A stretch of DNA of 6,328 nt from Pyrodictiaceae archaeon (GTDB lineage: Archaea > Thermoproteota > Thermoprotei_A > Sulfolobales > Pyrodictiaceae), in NCBI GenBank assembly GCA_027046525.1, contig JALTYD010000044.1, forward strand, positions 3,836-10,163. The letters run 5' to 3'. Each line of letters starts with the position of its first letter. Position 1 is the first letter of the stretch. The notes beneath the pieces are model-generated. The model saw only the letters and a program-made list of their open reading frames with translations, had not been told where the DNA came from and ran no database searches. Shown piece by piece: positions 1 to 5,840 of this stretch. The translations under genes were made by a program, and so were the position numbers.

Positions 1-88
1 AGATAGAGCTAACTACTATGCTTATGAGACAGAGTAGCCGGAGAAGGAGGAGGAGCTTTTAGCATAGATTAGTGTACTGTAGGTTTCA

Positions 89-1396
89 CTACTCTGTTCT
101 ATCTCCTACTTTTATCTTAGCAATGAAGAACCCCTGTGTTGAATGTATATGTGGGAAGAATCTCTTTACGGAATTTGCAATATTATATTGTTTATATCCA
201 GTACAACCTGGTATATTAGGATCTAGTATTGCTACTATGTTCTGGATTTTCTCGAGGTGTTCTTCTGCTTCATCCGGTAGTATACTACAAACAGCATATG
301 TTATTTCTGATCCACTATATCCTAGAGAGTTTAATATCATCTTGTATTGAATGGGCGGGAATTTTGATGACCATTCTCTACTGCCTAGGTGTATTTTTAT
401 TGCAGGGTCTTTTATCATCGCACCTGTACTAGTACATGGTGCATCTATCAATATCTTATCTATTCTTCTACGTATATTCACTAGAGTAGAATCAGACTGA
501 ATGAGATCTATCTTTGAGAGATCTACTCCATATAGTTTTAGGACTTTTTTCATTCTTTCAATTCTCCTCTTAGAGATATCTACAGCTATGATTCTTGCTT
601 GATTATTTGTTAGCTGCATGATTAATGTATCTTTAATTCCAGGTGCAGCTGCCATATCGAATATAGTTTCTCCTGGTTGAGGGTCTAGAGCTTCTACTAC
701 CATTGCTGATGCTTTGTCTTGGAAAACTATTTCGCCTGTCCACATTTCTCTTAAGTGGTGCAGAGGTTCTGAGTAGTCTAAGACTTCTAACATATACGGT
801 AGATCTTTATCTACTCTGACTATAACTCCTCTCTCGTCTAATCTTAGAGCTATTTTATCTACATCTGTTTTTAGTGTATTGACTCGGATCCACCATTTCT
901 CTTTATTCAGAGAATCTAGTAGTTTCTCTGTTTCTTCGTAGCCTAGAAGAAGTATTAGCTTTTTTACAAACCATAGAGGGAAAGAATATGTTATAGCTAG
1001 CTGTTCATCTCTACTAAGTTTATCAGTTATTTCTTCGAGAAGTGGAGGTTTCTGAGGCAAGTTTTTAGATATTTTCTTTTTTATCTTTTCTAGATCTCCA
1101 AGCTCGCTAAGTTCTTCTGCTAATTGCTCCCCTCTATAGAGTAGCCAGAGCCTAGCTAATCGCTTAGTTCCACCGTGTTTTCTATAGATCTTTTCTTCTA
1201 TGTAGCGAAGAGTATAGTAGTCTGAGACTACTCTGTATGAAGCTCTATATAGTGTCTTTGGCTTTATTGTATTCAGAGCTTTTCTATACGATTTTGCTAC
1301 TTCTTGATATGCTTTATCTATCCCTATATACTTGTTGATGATTACATGTAGTACCTTAGAGATAAAGTCTACTAGTATTCTGTATTCTTTTTCCAA
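89..1396 (-). CDS. NOL1/NOP2/Sun-family RNA (cytosine-5) methyltransferase
   Basis: The 435-aa product is a SAM-dependent RNA m5C methyltransferase of the NSUN/RsmB type; whether it acts on tRNA or rRNA cannot be told. Residues 1-110 form a helical, NusB-like N-terminal region. A linker carrying RVNTLK (171-176) leads into the Rossmann domain. Motif I is DMAAAPGIKDT (247-257), motif IV is DAPC (318-321) and motif VI is YAVCS (367-371), so both family cysteines (C321 and C370, the usual release and nucleophile residues) are present. The family C-terminal block RFFPHIHSTQGFF lies at 412-424. Length fits the family with this N-terminal extension. Motif I is unusual: families normally show GGKT where this has GIKD. 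The start is TTG at 1396; an AGGTG Shine-Dalgarno lies 10 nt upstream and no other in-frame start occurs before the upstream TGA. It lies 160 bp downstream of rnhB on the same strand, with a guide RNA encoded opposite in the gap. Confidence 0.93.
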   Translation of the reverse strand: MEKEYRILVDFISKVLHVIINKYIGIDKAYQEVAKSYRKALNTIKPKTLYRASYRVVSDYYTLRYIEEKIYRKHGGTKRLARLWLLYRGEQLAEELSELGDLEKIKKKISKNLPQKPPLLEEITDKLSRDEQLAITYSFPLWFVKKLILLLGYEETEKLLDSLNKEKWWIRVNTLKTDVDKIALRLDERGVIVRVDKDLPYMLEVLDYSEPLHHLREMWTGEIVFQDKASAMVVEALDPQPGETIFDMAAAPGIKDTLIMQLTNNQARIIAVDISKRRIERMKKVLKLYGVDLSKIDLIQSDSTLVNIRRRIDKILIDAPCTSTGAMIKDPAIKIHLGSREWSSKFPPIQYKMILNSLGYSGSEITYAVCSILPDEAEEHLEKIQNIVAILDPNIPGCTGYKQYNIANSVKRFFPHIHSTQGFFIAKIKVGDRTE

Positions 1397-1406
1397 AGAT
1401 ACTACA

Positions 1407-1411
1407 CACCT
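1407..1411 (-). promoter_or_regulatory. Shine-Dalgarno AGGTG deciding the TTG start of the NSUN gene
   Basis: Read on the minus strand, AGGTG sits 10 nt before the TTG at 1396-1394. It is complementary to the CACCU at the archaeal 16S 3' end. It supports TTG as the true start, since there is no ATG or GTG in frame upstream. A second motif, AGGAG, lies about 11 nt further upstream, at a distance less suited to this start. Confidence 0.6.
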
Positions 1412-1440
1412 ATTTTCTCCTATAGATTCGCTTAGATTTC

Positions 1441-1461
1441 AAATTAATAAAGGATTTATAG
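1441..1461. promoter_or_regulatory. AT-rich overlapping divergent promoter (C/D sRNA on +, NSUN gene on -)
   Basis: On the plus strand TTTATAG (1455-1461) is a TATA-like box. An archaeal start about 26 nt downstream of its centre falls near 1484, at the predicted 5' end of the guide RNA. On the minus strand the same tract reads CTATAAATCC and TTTATTAATTT, which would start transcripts near 1431 or 1420 and give an NSUN leader of about 24-35 nt containing AGGTG. The boxes and spacings are visible in the sequence; promoter activity is inferred. Confidence 0.45.
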
Positions 1462-1481
1462 AATCTGTATCTAGTGGAGGA

Positions 1482-1546
1482 GCAATGAAGATTGGTGGGC
1501 TTTTCAGAGCAGTTAGCTGCGATGAAGATTGTGGCCGTATCAGAGC
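1482..1546 (+). ncRNA. putative C/D-box guide sRNA (first)
   Basis: Such RNAs bind L7Ae, Nop5 and fibrillarin and direct 2'-O-methylation at the nucleotide paired five positions upstream of D or D'. Visible in order: GC, A, C box ATGAAGA (1485-1491), a 13-nt guide (1492-1504, TTGGTGGGCTTTT), D' CAGA (1505-1508), stem-loop GCAG-TTAG-CTGC (1509-1520), G, C' ATGAAGA (1522-1528), a 12-nt guide (1529-1540, TTGTGGCCGTAT), D CAGA (1541-1544), GC. Both halves are kink-turn shaped, with a three-nucleotide bulge ending in AT followed by GAAGA opposite CAGA. The internal stem is a perfect 4 bp; the terminal stem is only 2 bp. The boxes deviate from RUGAUGA/CUGA in the same way in both halves (A opposite A instead of U opposite U). 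A TATA-like box lies about 26 nt upstream. A 60-codon reading frame starts in the C box but is judged spurious. Confidence 0.6.
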
Positions 1547-1556
1547 GAGAGTATAT

Positions 1557-2273
1557 CTAGTCCCTCTTCGAGAGATAGTCAAAGAGGTTCTTTGTTTGTA
1601 TACCTTGCATCTTCTTAGGCTTGTTCCTATACCACTTAGGGGCGAGAATAGCTATAGTACTCCATGAGCGGCGTATAAACCAAGGTGGATTCTCTGGGTG
1701 TTCCTTGTAGTATGTTTTTATCCATTCTCTAGTTGCGGGGTCATGGGGATAACCTGATCCTAGAAATCCGTATTTTTCTCTAATAGACGATATTATTGAA
1801 TCACGTACAACCTTTGCTATAATACTTGCAGCTGAGACTATTGGGTATTTTCTATCACTTCTGGTTTCTACGATAATCTCTACATGGGGGAATGTCTTTG
1901 ATAGTTTTTTCTTAAGTTTTTGGGGAGGACCTACAGTATCTACTATAATTTTCTTGAGTTGATGTTTGAGTACAATAGATGCTCTCTCGATGATATAGAT
2001 TATTGTTTTATATTCCAGTTCGTTAAGGTTATGTAGATCGATAATCTGAGGGGGAATTATTATAGATATCCAGTAGTCGGCCATGTCTACAAGTCTTGTG
2101 TATAGTTCATTTCTCTGATTTTTTGTTAGGTCTTTACTATCTCTCACTCCTATCTCCTCTAGCCAGTCTACCCGGCTAGTTTCTAGACAGTATCCTACTA
2201 CAATCATCGGGCCTATAACTGGTCCTCGACCAGCTTCATCTATGCCTATTATGAATTTTTTCTCTCTACTCAC
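1557..2273 (-). CDS. rnhB: ribonuclease HII
   Basis: RNase HII cuts the RNA strand of RNA:DNA hybrids and incises 5' of single ribonucleotides in DNA, so it acts in replication-linked repair. The 238-aa protein has the type 2 signature IDEAGRGPVIGP (11-22). The acidic active-site residues are D12, E13, D112 (IVDTVG) and D140 (RSDRKYP). DSKDLT (45-50), SAASIIAK (147-154) and the substrate-sensing GSGYPHDP with Y175 (172-179) are also present. The tail TKNLFDYL (227-234) resembles the archaeal PCNA-binding peptide, but its first position is T instead of Q, with Q226 just before it. The start is GTG at 2273, with a GGTG 4 nt upstream; residues 1-11 lead directly into the signature, as usual for this family. 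Nothing essential is missing. Confidence 0.97.
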   Translation of the reverse strand: MSREKKFIIGIDEAGRGPVIGPMIVVGYCLETSRVDWLEEIGVRDSKDLTKNQRNELYTRLVDMADYWISIIIPPQIIDLHNLNELEYKTIIYIIERASIVLKHQLKKIIVDTVGPPQKLKKKLSKTFPHVEIIVETRSDRKYPIVSAASIIAKVVRDSIISSIREKYGFLGSGYPHDPATREWIKTYYKEHPENPPWFIRRSWSTIAILAPKWYRNKPKKMQGIQTKNLFDYLSKRD

Positions 2274-2350
2274 TATACACCGCCACTTACTAGCTACATA
2301 CCATCAGAATAGTAGGAGTTAGTAGGTCGTAAATATGCTCTAAGATACTT

Positions 2351-2417
2351 AGGGCTCAGAACAGTATGCGGTCTTCATAGACCATGTCTACGATCCCGGA
2401 TTCTTCTTCATAGCCCC
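2351..2417 (-). ncRNA. putative C/D-box guide sRNA (second)
   Basis: Read on the minus strand: terminal stem GGGGC (2417-2413), T, C box ATGAAGA (2411-2405), a 12-nt guide (2404-2393, AGAATCCGGGAT), a degenerate D' CGTA (2392-2389), stem-loop GAC-ATG-GTC (2388-2380), T, C' ATGAAGA (2378-2372), a 12-nt guide (2371-2360, CCGCATACTGTT), D CTGA (2359-2356), then GCCCT (2355-2351) closing the terminal stem with four Watson-Crick pairs and one G-U pair. The guide lengths, stem next to each box and one-nucleotide offset before each C box match the first element. Weaknesses: D' is poor, and GGTCT/AGACC around C' could form a competing 5-bp hairpin. It lies 77 bp upstream of rnhB on the same strand, so it could be processed from a shared transcript. 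Predicted complements are ATCCCGGATTCT and AACAGTATGCGG. Confidence 0.6.
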
Positions 2418-2454
2418 TTGTCGTTGGATACTGTTTTCTCATAATTCTTTTTCC

Positions 2455-2464
2455 AATAATATAA
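2455..2464 (-). promoter_or_regulatory. TATA-like box upstream of the second guide sRNA and rnhB
   Basis: On the minus strand TTATATTATT lies at 2464-2455. A start about 26 nt from the box centre would fall near 2435, roughly 18 nt before the predicted sRNA 5' stem. This would allow one transcript carrying the sRNA and then rnhB. A weaker AATTATGA at 2445-2438 would fit a start at the sRNA itself. Inferred from position only. Confidence 0.35.
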
Positions 2465-2481
2465 GACTAGTAGCTCTTAGC

Positions 2482-2489
2482 TTAAATAT
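2482..2489 (+). promoter_or_regulatory. TATA-like box for the plus-strand operon
   Basis: TTAAATAT is followed about 26 nt downstream by the region 2511-2513, giving a leader of about 15 nt before the TTG at 2528. A second AT-rich element, TTAATAT (2493-2499), would give a nearly leaderless mRNA. The leader has only a weak GGGAT as a possible ribosome-binding site. Confidence 0.4.
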
Positions 2490-2527
2490 CCATTAATATC
2501 TATGTTTCTAGCTAGCTGGGATAGAAG

Positions 2528-3112
2528 TTGAGTGAAGAAGCCGCATTAATTGACCTAGTTAAGCTACTTAGAGGAGAATTCGAGGAAGCTAAGAAAGTCT
2601 TCGAGAGAGAGACTTTTAGAATAGCTATATATGGACTACCTCGATCAAGACTACGAATAAGAACATATAGTAGGAAGATAGAAGAACTTAGTGAAGGGAA
2701 GTTATCTAGGCTGGAATACTCTATTATTTATACTCACCTAAGTAGTGTGAGAGAAAATAGAGCACCACGGCTTAGAGAATTTGCAGACTTAGTTGGAGAC
2801 TATAAGGCAGCTTCAGCTTATATTGCATTCTTAGTTAGTCTAGGCTTAGTGACTATAGAGGATAAGTATCTAAAAGACTTGTATAGTGCAGCATACTTTC
2901 TGAGGAGAAAAACATACGAACATGCTATATCGAGAGTCTTAGAGGCAGAGTTCAGTCTCGATATAGGAAAGTTAGGAGAAAATAGTAGAGAAGAAATAGT
3001 TTGTGCTAAAAGTACTGATACTGTTCTATGTAGGTATGCAGTTAAGTATATCCCCAAGAGCCAGGCAAAAGCGATCACTAAAGCTGTTATAGATTTTCTA
3101 GAGGAGCTGTAG
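2528..3112 (+). CDS. unrecognised 194-aa protein with a winged-helix-like segment
   Basis: I do not recognise the family. The protein is soluble, mostly helical and highly charged. Residues 1-30 look like a charged amphipathic helix. Residues 57-115 resemble a winged helix-turn-helix: LSRLEYSIIYTHL, then RLREFADLVG (81-90) as the second helix, YKAASAYIAFLVSLGLV (92-108) as a recognition helix, and TIEDKYL as a start of the wing. The C-terminal third has two cysteines (C159, C168) and ends in a charged helix. Start: TTG at 2528; an in-frame TAG two codons upstream excludes a longer form, and no ATG or GTG follows nearby. The Shine-Dalgarno is weak, so the mRNA may be nearly leaderless. It is the first gene of the plus-strand row, 51 bp before the hydrolase gene, so a role as DNA-binding regulator of that row is possible but inferred. 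A divergent GINS replication subunit was considered without clear motif support. Confidence 0.8.
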   Translation: MSEEAALIDLVKLLRGEFEEAKKVFERETFRIAIYGLPRSRLRIRTYSRKIEELSEGKLSRLEYSIIYTHLSSVRENRAPRLREFADLVGDYKAASAYIAFLVSLGLVTIEDKYLKDLYSAAYFLRRKTYEHAISRVLEAEFSLDIGKLGENSREEIVCAKSTDTVLCRYAVKYIPKSQAKAITKAVIDFLEEL

Positions 3113-3163
3113 TGCTACAGAAATTACCTTGGAAAGTAACTATGAGTAAGCTAGGGTTAGATT

Positions 3164-3835
3164 ATGATTGAGTTAATCTGGTGGGGACATGCATGTTTCG
3201 AGATAGTCTATGGTAACATCAACCTCGTTATAGATCCCCATGACGGCGTTAGCTTGGGCAGAAATTTTAGAGCACCTATGACTGTTGCAAAATACGTACT
3301 TGTAACACATAGACATTATGATCACGATGCTGTGGAAGTTGTTACTAATAGAGATACAGAGATCCTCTACGAGAAAGAGGGGAGATTCAGTATCGGGCCC
3401 TTCAACGTAGAGGGAATCAGACTACCTCATGATGAATTTGACGGAAGAATAAGAGGCCATGTAGTAGCATATATTATCGAAATAGAGGGTTTAAGACTAA
3501 TACACCTCAGCGATATAGGTAGACCGTTGAACGAAGAAGAAGTTACCCGTATAGGGTCTATCGATGTAGTATTAGTACCTGTAGGTAATGTCTATACTAT
3601 TCTACCACATGAAGCTATAGAGATAGCAGAGAAATTGAAGGCTAAGGTGTTAATTCCTATGCACTACTGGGTTACTGGGATGCAGCTCCCACTAGATCCG
3701 CTTGATTCTTTTCTAAGATTTACTAAGAAGTGGAAGGTAGTAAGAATGGATACTAATAAAGTAATCCTTAGTAGAGATAAGTTACCAGGAGAGAAATCTA
3801 TCTATGTCTTAAAATCTCCTCTTAGACGTGGTTAA
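3164..3835 (+). CDS. UlaG-type metallo-beta-lactamase-fold metal-dependent hydrolase
   Basis: The 223-aa protein is a compact cytoplasmic MBL-fold hydrolase of the UlaG/UPF0173-like group, which usually binds two metal ions; the substrate is unknown. It opens with the group's typical strand and turn, IWWGHACFEI (5-14). The metal motif HxHxDH is THRHYDHD, with H49, H51, D53 and H54. Later ligands are probably H89 (LPHDE), D117 (HLSD) and H167 (PMHYW), all at usual spacings. There is no signal peptide or membrane segment. ATG at 3164 is chosen because the fold's first strand begins at residue 2; the ribosome-binding site is weak. It ends 23 bp before the ABC ATPase gene, so the two are probably co-transcribed. 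A link between its activity and the exporter is not shown by the sequence. Confidence 0.9.
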   Translation: MIELIWWGHACFEIVYGNINLVIDPHDGVSLGRNFRAPMTVAKYVLVTHRHYDHDAVEVVTNRDTEILYEKEGRFSIGPFNVEGIRLPHDEFDGRIRGHVVAYIIEIEGLRLIHLSDIGRPLNEEEVTRIGSIDVVLVPVGNVYTILPHEAIEIAEKLKAKVLIPMHYWVTGMQLPLDPLDSFLRFTKKWKVVRMDTNKVILSRDKLPGEKSIYVLKSPLRRG

Positions 3836-3844
3836 TAGGGTTAA

Positions 3845-3848
3845 GGAG
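3845..3848 (+). promoter_or_regulatory. Shine-Dalgarno GGAG for the GTG start of the ABC ATPase
   Basis: GGAG within TTAAGGAGCG lies 10 nt before the GTG at 3859. No other in-frame ATG, GTG or TTG occurs before the conserved ATPase core begins, so this site supports a GTG start and an N-terminal extension of about 13 residues. Confidence 0.6.
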
Positions 3849-3858
3849 CGTATACATA

Positions 3859-4614
3859 GTGTACCCCGTTAAAATACTTGAATGTGATAATGTACTTGTT
3901 GTAGAAAATATTGTTAAAAAGTTTAAGAAGGGGCCGAGGATAGGGCCTATTAATCTCAAACTTAAACGTTCCGAGATATTTGCTCTAATAGGGCCTAATG
4001 GAAGTGGTAAAACTACTACTATTAGAATGATTTTAGGTATCTATAAACCAGATAATGGGCGTGTACTACTATGTGGAGAAGATATTACTGGGAAGGGAGC
4101 GAGAGGGCGAATAGCATATGTACCTGAAGAATCAGCTATTTATCCTCGTTTAACAGGTTTTGAACATTTACTCTTCTACGCAAAGCTATATGCTCGTAGC
4201 AGAGCTGAGGCAGAGAAGCTTGCATGGAGAGCAGCTAATATCAGTGGCTTAGGCAGAGATCTCTATAGGAGAGCAGGAGAGTATAGCAAAGGTATGAAGA
4301 GGAAACTAGTTGTCTCTCTAGCTCTAGCACTAGATGCTCCACTACTTGTACTTGATGAACCTACTGCTGGTTTAGATGTCTATAGTGCTGTTACTATTAG
4401 AGAGTTTATTAAACATGCTGCAAAGAGGAATCAAACTGTACTTATGACTAGCCATAATATGCTTGAGGTAGAGAAACTCGCTGATAGAGTAGCTTTTATC
4501 GCTAATGGTAGAATTCTCGACACAGGGAAGCCGAAAGATCTCATAGAGAAATATAATGCAGATACTCTAGAAGATGCATTTGTAAAAGCTGTGAAAGGTG
4601 GTGTATCAATATGA
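3859..4614 (+). CDS. ABC transporter ATP-binding protein (CcmA/NatA type)
   Basis: This 251-aa nucleotide-binding subunit powers the permease encoded next to it. Walker A is GPNGSGKT (45-52). The Q-loop region is AYVPEESAIYPRLTGFEHL (86-104), with glutamate where many ABC proteins have glutamine, as is common in this subgroup. The signature is YSKGMKRK (142-149), a variant of LSGGQ also typical of ABC-2 exporters. Walker B with catalytic glutamate is LLVLDEP (162-168, E167). The D-loop is AGLD (170-173) and the switch histidine is H199 in MTSHN. All elements are present, so it should be active. Start GTG at 3859, with GGAG 10 nt upstream. The stop TGA overlaps the permease ATG by four bases (ATGA), implying translational coupling. 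The substrate is unknown; multidrug, antibiotic or lipid export are all known in this family. Confidence 0.95.
   Translation: MYPVKILECDNVLVVENIVKKFKKGPRIGPINLKLKRSEIFALIGPNGSGKTTTIRMILGIYKPDNGRVLLCGEDITGKGARGRIAYVPEESAIYPRLTGFEHLLFYAKLYARSRAEAEKLAWRAANISGLGRDLYRRAGEYSKGMKRKLVVSLALALDAPLLVLDEPTAGLDVYSAVTIREFIKHAAKRNQTVLMTSHNMLEVEKLADRVAFIANGRILDTGKPKDLIEKYNADTLEDAFVKAVKGGVSI
4597..4603 (+). promoter_or_regulatory. Shine-Dalgarno GGTGGTG inside the ATPase gene, serving the permease
   Basis: GGTGGTG lies 7 nt before the permease ATG at 4611 and matches the archaeal anti-Shine-Dalgarno. It sits in the last codons of the ATPase gene, whose stop overlaps the permease start as ATGA. The arrangement favours equal production of the two subunits. 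Confidence 0.6.
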
Positions 4615-5822
4615 GATACGGTACTCTTATTATTGCTTGGAAAGAAGCACTTGAGATAATACGTGACCGTAGGAGTTTACTCCTTATGTTATTTTCTGCA
4701 ATGTTATTTCCATTACTAGGTGTAATGATTGCTGGATTAAAGACTCAGCAAGAAGCACTAGTTGTAGTAATTATGTGTGACGAGACTGTTGAAGGCAAAG
4801 AGTTGTTATCGAGGATAGAAGCTGCCTTTAGAGCCACACCAGGATTTAGAATCGAGATAATATATACTAACGAGAGTATAAAGGGCTGTACAGCTTATCC
4901 AGGCGCAGTAGCAACAATAGTCATACCTGGAGATTTCGGAGAGAATGTAACAAGTCTCGATAGAATAGCTCTTATCTATTTCTACAAAGTTGTAGATAGC
5001 CCAGCTGCTGAAGAAGCAGGGAATATACTCAATAGTATCCTGTATATGTACTCTCTCGAAGTCTCTAGGTTCAGAGTAGAAACACTTGCTGTAAGAGCAG
5101 GAGTATCGGTTGAGCCAGATTATATATTGTCTCCGATTAGAATAGTCACTAATACAGTTACAAGAGGAGGAGTAGCAGTACCTCCACAAGTAGAAGCTCG
5201 CGCAGAACTTGCTAGATTCCTAGCTTTTTCTGTATTCTTTATACTTAACCCCTCTGCTATTGCTGTTGCAGATTCTATTACACGAGAAAGAGAACAAGGG
5301 ACTGGAGAAGTGCTTGCAATAACACCTATTGGAGGGAGAGAACTTGTGCTAGGTAAAGCCCTAGGATCTCTAACAGCAGCTCTTATAGCAGGCGGCTTAG
5401 ATGTAGCTGCAGTAACTGCGTATGTCTACCTAGTTGCTGCTAATCTTGGACCAGGTGTTGCATTTTTCCATGCAGCTCAGACTATGCTAGCTGTAATGGT
5501 TACTCTTGCGATAGTCATGCTAGTTACAATGATAGTTCCTGGTCAGAGAGCAGCCACACTCCTAGCGAGTATTATTACTGGCTTAGCGGTAATGGTGTTT
5601 TTCTCTATACTCTTCATTGATATAGAGGCAATGCCTACTCTCATAAAGACTCTCCTCTACATAATACCTTATACTCATACTGCTGTGTCTATCAAAGCTT
5701 TTGTTATAGGAGATATTGCTAGAGCTGTACAACATACTATTCCATTGGTAGCTACTCTAGTTCTAGCTACTTATGCTGCATCTAGGTTGTATAGTCCTGA
5801 GAAACTCGTAAAAAGGCTCTAG
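4611..5822 (+). CDS. ABC-2 type transporter permease (NatB-like)
   Basis: The 403-aa membrane subunit is probably the partner of the preceding ATPase and forms a dimeric exporter. A cytoplasmic N-terminal amphipathic helix (9-21) precedes the first membrane segment (22-42). A large extracytoplasmic domain follows (about 43-200), as in NatB/YhaP-type permeases. Hydrophobic segments then lie at about 203-222, 246-275, 284-310, 313-337, 345-366 and 374-391. The cytoplasmic coupling motif TREREQGTGEVLAITPIGGRELVLGK is at 224-249; its ERE...GT.E..L.TP...GK pattern is the family hallmark. The gene ends with tandem stops (TAG TAA). The start is ATG at 4611, overlapping the ATPase stop and preceded by GGTGGTG. 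The substrate cannot be predicted. Confidence 0.93.
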   Translation: MRYGTLIIAWKEALEIIRDRRSLLLMLFSAMLFPLLGVMIAGLKTQQEALVVVIMCDETVEGKELLSRIEAAFRATPGFRIEIIYTNESIKGCTAYPGAVATIVIPGDFGENVTSLDRIALIYFYKVVDSPAAEEAGNILNSILYMYSLEVSRFRVETLAVRAGVSVEPDYILSPIRIVTNTVTRGGVAVPPQVEARAELARFLAFSVFFILNPSAIAVADSITREREQGTGEVLAITPIGGRELVLGKALGSLTAALIAGGLDVAAVTAYVYLVAANLGPGVAFFHAAQTMLAVMVTLAIVMLVTMIVPGQRAATLLASIITGLAVMVFFSILFIDIEAMPTLIKTLLYIIPYTHTAVSIKAFVIGDIARAVQHTIPLVATLVLATYAASRLYSPEKLVKRL

Positions 5823-5830
5823 TAAGTTTC

Positions 5831-5840
5831 TTATAAAAAT
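5831..5840 (+). promoter_or_regulatory. isolated TATA-like box in the convergent spacer
   Basis: TTATAAAAAT is a good match to archaeal TATA boxes but lies just after the permease gene, where no plus-strand gene follows. A transcript would begin near 5861 and run through C/D-like motifs (CTGA 5867, TGATGA 5881) and the hairpin at 5914-5958. Read on the minus strand it contains TTTTT, which could instead be a T-rich terminator for the FkbM-type gene. Either use is inferred. Confidence 0.25.

Noticed and set aside
3..62. Possible C-terminal tail of a plus-strand gene (ending SSRRRRRSF) from the left edge
   Set aside because: Only 19 codons are visible, and an open run of this length is likely by chance. 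It would be convergent with the NSUN gene, but nothing identifies it.
122..128. ATGAAGA on the plus strand inside the NSUN gene
   Set aside because: It is antisense to codons of the conserved TQGFFIA block, with no D, C' or D boxes at the right distances.
72..350. Plus-strand open frames over the NSUN gene (72-350 and 229-432)
   Set aside because: They lie opposite a gene with complete NSUN motifs, and their products are low-complexity antisense translations.
1485..1667. 60-codon plus-strand reading frame starting with ATG 4 nt after GGAGG
   Set aside because: Its second half is antisense to the rnhB 3' end, the product resembles nothing known, and its start coincides with the C box of the guide RNA. 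The two-fold box repeat explains the conserved-looking sequence better.
2351..2418. tRNA-like look of the plus strand (AGGGCT...AGCCCCT with an internal GGTCT/AGACC stem)
   Set aside because: There is no 7-bp acceptor stem, no 7-nt anticodon loop and no GTTCRANNC T-loop. The minus-strand C/D reading explains the stem and boxes better.
2532..2555. GTGAAGA followed by TTGA at the start of the 194-aa gene
   Set aside because: It is a single half-unit within a coding start; no second pair of boxes and no stem follow.
2818..3078. 86-codon minus-strand frame inside the 194-aa gene
   Set aside because: It is entirely antisense to a better reading frame and has no recognisable features.
4806..5189. 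127-codon minus-strand frame inside the permease gene
   Set aside because: The Cys-, Tyr- and Ser-rich product is typical of an antisense frame; the permease frame has clear family motifs.
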